Shown: piece after piece, positions 40,512 through 44,287 of the stretch
Layout of the letters: the number at the start of each line of letters is the position of its first letter
Numbering within the stretch: the stretch's first letter is position 1
Source: an uncultured Eubacterium sp.
Lineage (GTDB): Bacteria; Bacillota; Clostridia; Peptostreptococcales; Anaerovoracaceae
Direction: 5' to 3'
DNA: 44,287 bases
Assembly: GCA_937894585.1 (NCBI GenBank)
Contig: CALBGO010000109.1
Location: 1-44,287 of the forward strand
Position numbers and translations under genes: made by a program
Notes under the pieces: generated by a model
What the model saw: only the letters and a program-made list of their open reading frames with translations
Told to the model about the DNA's origin: nothing
Databases searched by the model: none

Positions 40512-41429
40512 ATGAAAGAAAGAAAAGGCATTATCATCACAATTACCGCAGCAGTTTTATGGGGATTTTCAGGAACTTGCGGACAGTATATTTTTGATCG
40601 GTTCGGCGCTGACGCCTCCTATCTGACAGCCGCAAGGCTCCTCTCTTCCGGTCTGGTCCTTACCGGCCTCGGTCTTTTTACCGACAGAAAGAATATGACG
40701 GCAGTCTGGAGGAGCCGAAGCACTGCGCTTCGTCTTCTTATTTTTTCCGTTGCCGGCATTATGATGTGTCAGCTGACTTATATGAAAACAATCTCCTATT
40801 CCAATTCGGGAACGGCTACAATCCTTCAATATGTCGGCCCTGTACTGGTTATGATTGTCAGCTGCTTTACAGCAAGAAAACTTCCTTGTAAAAAAGAGAC
40901 CGCCGCCATTATTCTGGCTCTTTGCGGCACTTTTCTTATCGCTACCCACGGAGATATACACACCATGGTGATCACGCCCCGGGCACTTTTCTGGGGAATC
41001 GGCGCCGCTTTTTCCCTGATGCTCTATACGCTGCTTCCTGTAAGCCTGACAGAAAAATTCGGCAGCATCACTGTCACCGGTTTCGGTATGCTCATCGGCG
41101 GTATCGTTCTGTGCCTTCTCGACAGAATCTGGGAGGCGCCCATAATTTACGATTCCAGGTGTGCTGCTGCTTTTGCAGTCATCGTAATTTTCGGCACAGT
41201 TCTGCCCTTCAGTATGTATATGACCGGCGTCACATGCTGCGGCGCAGTAAAAGCCAGCATGATTGCCAGCATTGAACCGATTTCGGCAACCTTTTTCATG
41301 GTCTTCTGGCTCGGAGAATCATTTCATCCTATGGACTTTGCCGGATTCCTCTGCATTTTTATCACGATTTTCCTGCTCACAAAAAAGGATACCGGCTGTG
41401 AAACAGAGAATTCCCAAAGAGCATATTAA
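40512..41429 (+). CDS. EamA/DMT family transporter
   Basis: A 305-residue protein with ten hydrophobic helices in two EamA repeats. The first begins GIIITITAAVLWGFSGTCGQ, and the second contains GIGAAFSLMLYTLLP. The end of the last repeat, GAVKASMIASIEPISATFFM, is the usual EamA signature. Members export metabolites such as amino acids or drugs. I place the start at the ATG at 40512 with GGAGAG upstream, not the longer frame beginning in the promoter. It is alone on the plus strand between minus-strand neighbours. Confidence 0.87.
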   Translation: MKERKGIIITITAAVLWGFSGTCGQYIFDRFGADASYLTAARLLSSGLVLTGLGLFTDRKNMTAVWRSRSTALRLLIFSVAGIMMCQLTYMKTISYSNSGTATILQYVGPVLVMIVSCFTARKLPCKKETAAIILALCGTFLIATHGDIHTMVITPRALFWGIGAAFSLMLYTLLPVSLTEKFGSITVTGFGMLIGGIVLCLLDRIWEAPIIYDSRCAAAFAVIVIFGTVLPFSMYMTGVTCCGAVKASMIASIEPISATFFMVFWLGESFHPMDFAGFLCIFITIFLLTKKDTGCETENSQRAY

Positions 41430-41506
41430 AACTTATACCAAAGCCGCCTCGCACCGGCATCTTGCCGCAGCTTTCCGTTTTTACAGCAGCAGTTTTCCGG
41501 TTTCCT

Positions 41507-42313
41507 TCAGAACTTCTCAGTTAAATACACCGAGTCTTTTTCTGTAATCGGCCGGATTGGTTTTGCCGGATTTCCATAGGCAAGATACCCTGACGGAATA
41601 TCCTTTGTTACTACACTGCCCGCACCGATTACCGCATTGTCTCCGATGGTTACGCCGCCGATAACAGTGACATTGCAGGCGAGCCACACATTATTTCCAA
41701 TATGGATTTCTTCTGCATATTCGGCCATGGTGGTGCTTCCATCTTCATTTATGCCCATTCGTTCCTCTGCAATCAGCGGATGATTGGTTGCCATCAGAGA
41801 TACATTCGGACCGAAACACACATTATCACCGATATAGATCCTTGCATCGTCCATCACCGTCAGGTTGAAATTGGCAAAGAAATTCTCTCCGATATAAGTA
41901 TGACTTCCGTAATTGAACTGAATCGGCCCCTGAAAATAATAGGTTTTCCCGATTTCCCCGATAAATTCTTTTACAATCGGCAGCCTGTCGGGATCATATT
42001 CATCCATGGCGTTATATCTGCGGCATGCCTCGTGAGCCTTATGCTTGATATCTTTCAGTTCTTTCTTTCGCGGATCGAAAATCAGACCTGCAAATATTTT
42101 TTCTTCTTCTGTCATGTATTCAGCAGTCTCAGGGCAGCCTGTTTCATTGTCTGCCATACGCTTTTCCATTTTTTCTCCCGCACTTTTTTTCATGTTCTTT
42201 TCCGTATCCTCTTTCATATTCCTTTCCGGATTCTTTTTCATATTCCTTTCCGGATTCTTTTTCATATTCCTTTCCGGATTCTTTTTCGTATTCTCTTCCG
42301 AATACTGCATCAT
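41507..42313 (-). CDS. Sugar O-acetyltransferase (Maa-like) with repeat-built N-terminal extension
   Basis: A 268-residue protein. From M67 (MTEEEKIFAGLIFDPRKKEL) it matches maltose/galactoside O-acetyltransferases: left-handed beta helix, catalytic histidine in LMATNHPL, and the ending GYLAYGNPAKPIRPI. Family members usually start near M67. Here the frame extends upstream through an 8-residue repeat, KKNPERNM three times, then degenerate KEDTEKNM and KKSAGEKM, to an ATG overlapping the dtd stop. Each repeat contains an ATG preceded by GGAAAGGA, so the real start could be anywhere in the array. The extension is very charged and probably disordered. Confidence 0.85.
   Translation of the reverse strand: MMQYSEENTKKNPERNMKKNPERNMKKNPERNMKEDTEKNMKKSAGEKMEKRMADNETGCPETAEYMTEEEKIFAGLIFDPRKKELKDIKHKAHEACRRYNAMDEYDPDRLPIVKEFIGEIGKTYYFQGPIQFNYGSHTYIGENFFANFNLTVMDDARIYIGDNVCFGPNVSLMATNHPLIAEERMGINEDGSTTMAEYAEEIHIGNNVWLACNVTVIGGVTIGDNAVIGAGSVVTKDIPSGYLAYGNPAKPIRPITEKDSVYLTEKF
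42191..42286 (-). repeat. 24-bp tandem repeat in the acetyltransferase gene
   Basis: Three perfect 24-bp units (42215-42238, 42239-42262, 42263-42286) plus a diverged unit at 42191-42214 and traces beyond. Each encodes eight residues and contains GGAAAGGA just before an ATG. Copy number changes would keep the frame. Confidence 0.82.
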
Positions 42314-42756
42314 AATATCGCCTCATCTAAAATAATGGTAAACGGTCCGTCGTTAAGCAGAGATACTTTCATATCTGCACCGAATTCTCCCGTCTGTACA
42401 GACGGTACTGTTTTGCGGCATTCCTCTACGATATAGTCATAAAGAGCCTCCGCCTGATCCGGCGCACCGGCATCCACAAAGCTCGGACGGTTGCCCTTTT
42501 TACAGTTGGCGTAAAGTGTGAACTGTGAAATCAGCAGAAGCTCGCCCTTCACATCGGCAAGAGACAAGTTGGTCTTGCCGTTTTCATCTTCAAAAATACG
42601 AAGACCAATCAGTTTCTTTATATACTTGTCCGCAATTTCTCTGGTGTCTTCTTTTCCGACACCGATCAGAACCAGAAATCCCCGGCCTATTTTTCCTTTT
42701 ACTTCACCCTCAATCGAAACAGATGCTTCTGTTACTCTCTGAATTACAAATTTCAT
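42310..42756 (-). CDS. dtd: D-aminoacyl-tRNA deacylase
   Basis: A 148-residue enzyme that hydrolyses D-aminoacyl-tRNA, removing mischarged D-amino acids. It begins MKFVIQRVTEASVSIEGEV and has the catalytic SQFTLYA and the GPFTIILD end (in place of the usual GPVTI). AGGAG lies eight bases before the ATG at 42756. Its TGA overlaps the start of the acetyltransferase frame, so the two are translationally linked. Confidence 0.94.
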   Translation of the reverse strand: MKFVIQRVTEASVSIEGEVKGKIGRGFLVLIGVGKEDTREIADKYIKKLIGLRIFEDENGKTNLSLADVKGELLLISQFTLYANCKKGNRPSFVDAGAPDQAEALYDYIVEECRKTVPSVQTGEFGADMKVSLLNDGPFTIILDEAIL

Positions 42757-42916
42757 AGTCAATTCTCCTCGTATGTTTTCATAACCGTCACTACAAGACC
42801 GCAGCTGCTGCAGTAAAAAGCGGACGGAATCTTTGTCTCAAGCAGCGTCTCTTCGCAGCTTTATACCATAATACCATATTCTCTGCGCAAAACAAACTGG
42901 AAAATCCAAAGAAAAA

Positions 42917-42960
42917 GCAGAGCAGCATCTGCGGCCCCCATACCGCGTCCGCTGCTCTGC
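42917..42960 (-). terminator. Intrinsic terminator after the Mn catalase gene
   Basis: GCAGAGCAGC (42917-42926) pairs perfectly with GCTGCTCTGC (42951-42960); on the minus strand TTTTTCTTT follows. It lies 15 bases after the catalase stop. Confidence 0.85.
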
Positions 42961-42974
42961 CCGCTGTTAAAGGT

Positions 42975-43519
42975 TTATCTTAAGTCAAATTCCGGATTGA
43001 TTGCATAGAAGTTCTTGGAATCCAGGTTATCCTGTACGATTCTGAGCGCTTCACCGAAACGCTGGTAATGCACGATTTCCCTCTGACGCAGGAATCTGAT
43101 CGGATCGATTACATCCGGATCGTCAACCATACGCAGAATATTGTCATAAGTGGTTCTGGCTTTCTGTTCCGCAGCCATATCTTCGCTTAAGTCTGTAATT
43201 GCATCTCCTTTTGATGCAAAACAGAGGGCATCGAAAGGAAATCCCGCTGCTGCCTGCGCATAAACGCCGGCAGTATGGTCTACAAAATAATCCTGAAAGC
43301 CCGCTTCTTCAATCTGCTCCATCGTCATATTCTTTGTCAGCTGATGCACAATAGCCGCAACCATTTCAAAGTGTCCGACCTCCTCTGTACCCACATCGGT
43401 CAGAACGCCGGCGACTTTACGATACGGCATGGAATAACGCTGGGAAAGATAACGCAAAGACGCACCGATTTCACCATCCGGTCCTCCGTACTGCTTTTCC
43501 CTATAGGCTTATTTTTCAT
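42975..43519 (-). pseudogene. cotJC: Manganese catalase (CotJC family), apparent one-base frameshift near the 5' end
   Basis: The intact frame 43457-42975 (160 residues from a TTG) matches the di-manganese catalase family: IGTEEVGHFE-type ligand region (here DVGTEEVGHFEMVAAIVHQL) and RFLRQREIVHYQRFGEAL near the end. CotJC proteins sit in the spore coat and decompose peroxide. Upstream, the same frame still reads YREKQYGGPDGEIGASLRYL, which belongs to the family, but meets a stop. An ATG at 43519 begins MKNKP in the other frame, and restoring one base at about 43506 would join MKNKP to YREKQYGG. So a single-base loss probably broke the start. The TTG start at 43457 would omit part of the first helix. 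A sequencing error is possible. Confidence 0.75.
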
Positions 43520-43649
43520 TGGAATTTCAATATATACAAAGATTTGTAAATATATGTAATTCCCATCCGAAACCATATTTTTCTATAATATTACATTTTT
43601 GTTTCTTCATTTTTCTCCTATTTTTTGTTGGTTTTTCTTCGATATCCGC

Positions 43650-43678
43650 TTGACAAATGCACGCAATGCGTGTATAAT
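43650..43678 (+). promoter_or_regulatory. Perfect consensus sigma-A promoter with dyad in the spacer
   Basis: TTGACA (43650-43655), 17 bases, TATAAT (43673-43678). The spacer contains CACGC-AAT-GCGTG (43660-43672), a likely repressor site. AGGAGG follows at 43697-43702. Confidence 0.85.
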
Positions 43679-43713
43679 GTAATTAAAGATAAGGAAAGGA
43701 GGAAAGCACATGA

Positions 43714-43827
43714 ATGGGTAAACATGACAAGAAAAAAGACCAGCGATTACATAATATAGCCGATAACATAATCGCAGGCCTGATATCCGGACTGGTGCTC
43801 CTGCTGGTAGATAAATACCTGCTGTGA
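43714..43827 (+). CDS. 37-residue single-helix membrane micropeptide
   Basis: ATG at 43714 encodes MGKHDKKKDQRLHNIADNII followed by AGLISGLVLLLVDKYLL. The N-terminal half is basic and soluble, and the C-terminal 20 residues form one membrane helix. AAAGGAGG (43695-43702) lies 11 bases upstream; an ATG at 43710 gives only MNG and may be a decoy. The transcript comes from the perfect promoter at 43650. The layout resembles small membrane toxins, holin-like peptides or membrane regulators, but I recognise no specific family. Confidence 0.55.
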   Translation: MGKHDKKKDQRLHNIADNIIAGLISGLVLLLVDKYLL

Positions 43828-43893
43828 GCACCGGGGCGAAAGCCCCATCGTCTGATTGTATTTTACCCTTAATTTAATCATGTGTCAACAACT

Positions 43894-44004
43894 ATGGGAA
43901 TTGTAGGATATATGGGAATCACTATCATCATTTGCACCCTTATTTATGGCACCTGTGCATTATTTAAGTATTACAAGGAGAAACGAAATGGAAAACAAGA
44001 TTAA
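43894..44004 (+). CDS. Second membrane micropeptide (about 36 residues)
   Basis: Reads MGIVGYMGITIIICTLIYGT, then CALFKYYKEKRNGKQD: one membrane helix and a basic tail. The first ATG has no Shine-Dalgarno; an in-frame ATG at 43912 has TAGGA at four bases, giving 30 residues. It overlaps the HTH gene by 17 bases. It could be only a leader frame for translational coupling, but its composition is that of a membrane peptide. Confidence 0.45.
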   Translation: MGIVGYMGITIIICTLIYGTCALFKYYKEKRNGKQD

Positions 44005-44179
44005 AGAAGCCCGCAAGGCTGCAGGCTTCACGCAGGCAAAAATACACGAAATTCTCGGTATTCCCGTCAGAACTCAGCAGGAGTGGGAGGCAGGTCGCCG
44101 CTCCCCTGCTCCGTGGCTTGAAGAAATGGTAATCCGAGAATATGAGCGTATCTCAAAAAAGAAAGAATGCCAGGGCTGA
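43988..44179 (+). CDS. Cro/YiaG-like helix-turn-helix protein
   Basis: A 63-residue DNA-binding protein, MENKIKEARKAAGFTQAKIH followed by EILGIPVRTQQEWEAGRRSP. The helix-turn-helix with the WEAGRR hallmark is of the kind common in Firmicute phages, integrative elements and toxin-antitoxin loci. AAGGAG lies seven bases before the ATG at 43988; a longer frame upstream has no such signal. Its start lies within the end of the second micropeptide. It is the likely binder of the dyad in the promoter at 43650. Confidence 0.8.
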   Translation: MENKIKEARKAAGFTQAKIHEILGIPVRTQQEWEAGRRSPAPWLEEMVIREYERISKKKECQG

Positions 44180-44188
44180 TGCCCTGGC
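44169..44188 (+). terminator. Terminator overlapping the HTH stop codon
   Basis: GCCAGGGC-TGAT-GCCCTGGC: perfect 8-bp stem whose loop holds the TGA stop. A weak A/T-rich tail (TCAAATCATTTTA) follows. From 44189 to 44287 I see no gene. Confidence 0.65.
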
Positions 44189-44287
44189 TCAAATCATTTT
44201 ACGAAGCTGTCAAAACGAATTGTTTAATTACCCGAGACTGTGAAAAAAAGTCTGTAAATTTAATTAACTGATCAATAGCCTTCTATG

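Noticed and set aside
42191..42286. CRISPR-like direct repeats
   Set aside because: The 24-bp units abut without spacers and are in frame in a coding gene.
44189..44287. Start of another gene at the right edge
   Set aside because: Only A/T-rich sequence with an ATG in the last three bases; nothing can be supported.

Overview
The window looks like chromosomal DNA of an endospore-forming Clostridia species (Bacillota). This rests on the conserved cluster yqfC-yqfD-phoH-ybeY-cdd-era-recO, a CotJC-type manganese catalase, a one-gene glycyl-tRNA synthetase, pyruvate phosphate dikinase, strong AGGAGG-type ribosome binding sites, several TTG/GTG starts, and regulators (DUF1836, PucR, MerR) typical of gut and anaerobic Firmicutes. 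I cannot name the genus. I recognised no rRNA, tRNA or CRISPR array; one clear riboswitch is present.

Layout. 1-630: right end of a mobile element (partial tnpV) next to a small membrane-anchored DUF6120-like gene that may have lost its 5' neighbour. 980-5250: an ABC-F ATPase and a DUF1836 regulator facing a long-chain acyl-CoA synthetase across a divergent promoter whose two -35 boxes lie in one palindrome. 5252-10811: a catabolic island made of an NCS1/CodB-type permease, a DUF917 (thiohydantoin desulfurase-like) protein and a PepV-type M20 dipeptidase, facing a PucR-type regulator. 11006-14872: YlmH (S4 RNA-binding protein), then a yybP-ykoY manganese riboswitch with its terminator and a P2A-type cation ATPase. 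15044-17265: a MATE exporter and its divergent MerR regulator, with a textbook 19-bp-spacer promoter. 17269-23248: lipid kinase, secreted endonuclease lipoprotein, DUF3343, D-Ala-D-Ala carboxypeptidase, a possible 32-residue acidic microprotein, SPFH protein with NfeD, and a COG2426 membrane protein.

23616-33572 is one long minus-strand housekeeping block: yqfC, yqfD, phoH, ybeY, cdd, era, recO, a DUF4342 protein, glyQS and ppdK. The usual pgpH and dgkA members are absent. 33573-34130 is gene-free and carries four successive stem-loops closed by ATGACA/TGTCAT, resembling REP-type palindromes. 34131-36281 holds two G3E (CobW/COG0523) GTPases: one with a very histidine-rich repeat, the other fused to a YcgQ-like (TIGR03943) domain. 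36373-40401: a FAD oxidoreductase with a C-terminal Rieske centre, a YjdF-like membrane protein, an unrecognised 85-residue protein and an M16 peptidase.

40512-42756: an EamA transporter, a maltose-acetyltransferase-like protein whose N-terminus is a 24-bp tandem repeat, and D-aminoacyl-tRNA deacylase. 42975-43519: the Mn catalase gene, apparently frameshifted by one base near its start. 43650-44188: a compact unit not obvious from long reading frames, with a perfect sigma-A promoter, two membrane micropeptides (37 and about 36 residues), an overlapping Cro-like HTH gene and a terminator. This last unit and the stem-loop array are the best candidates for something undescribed.
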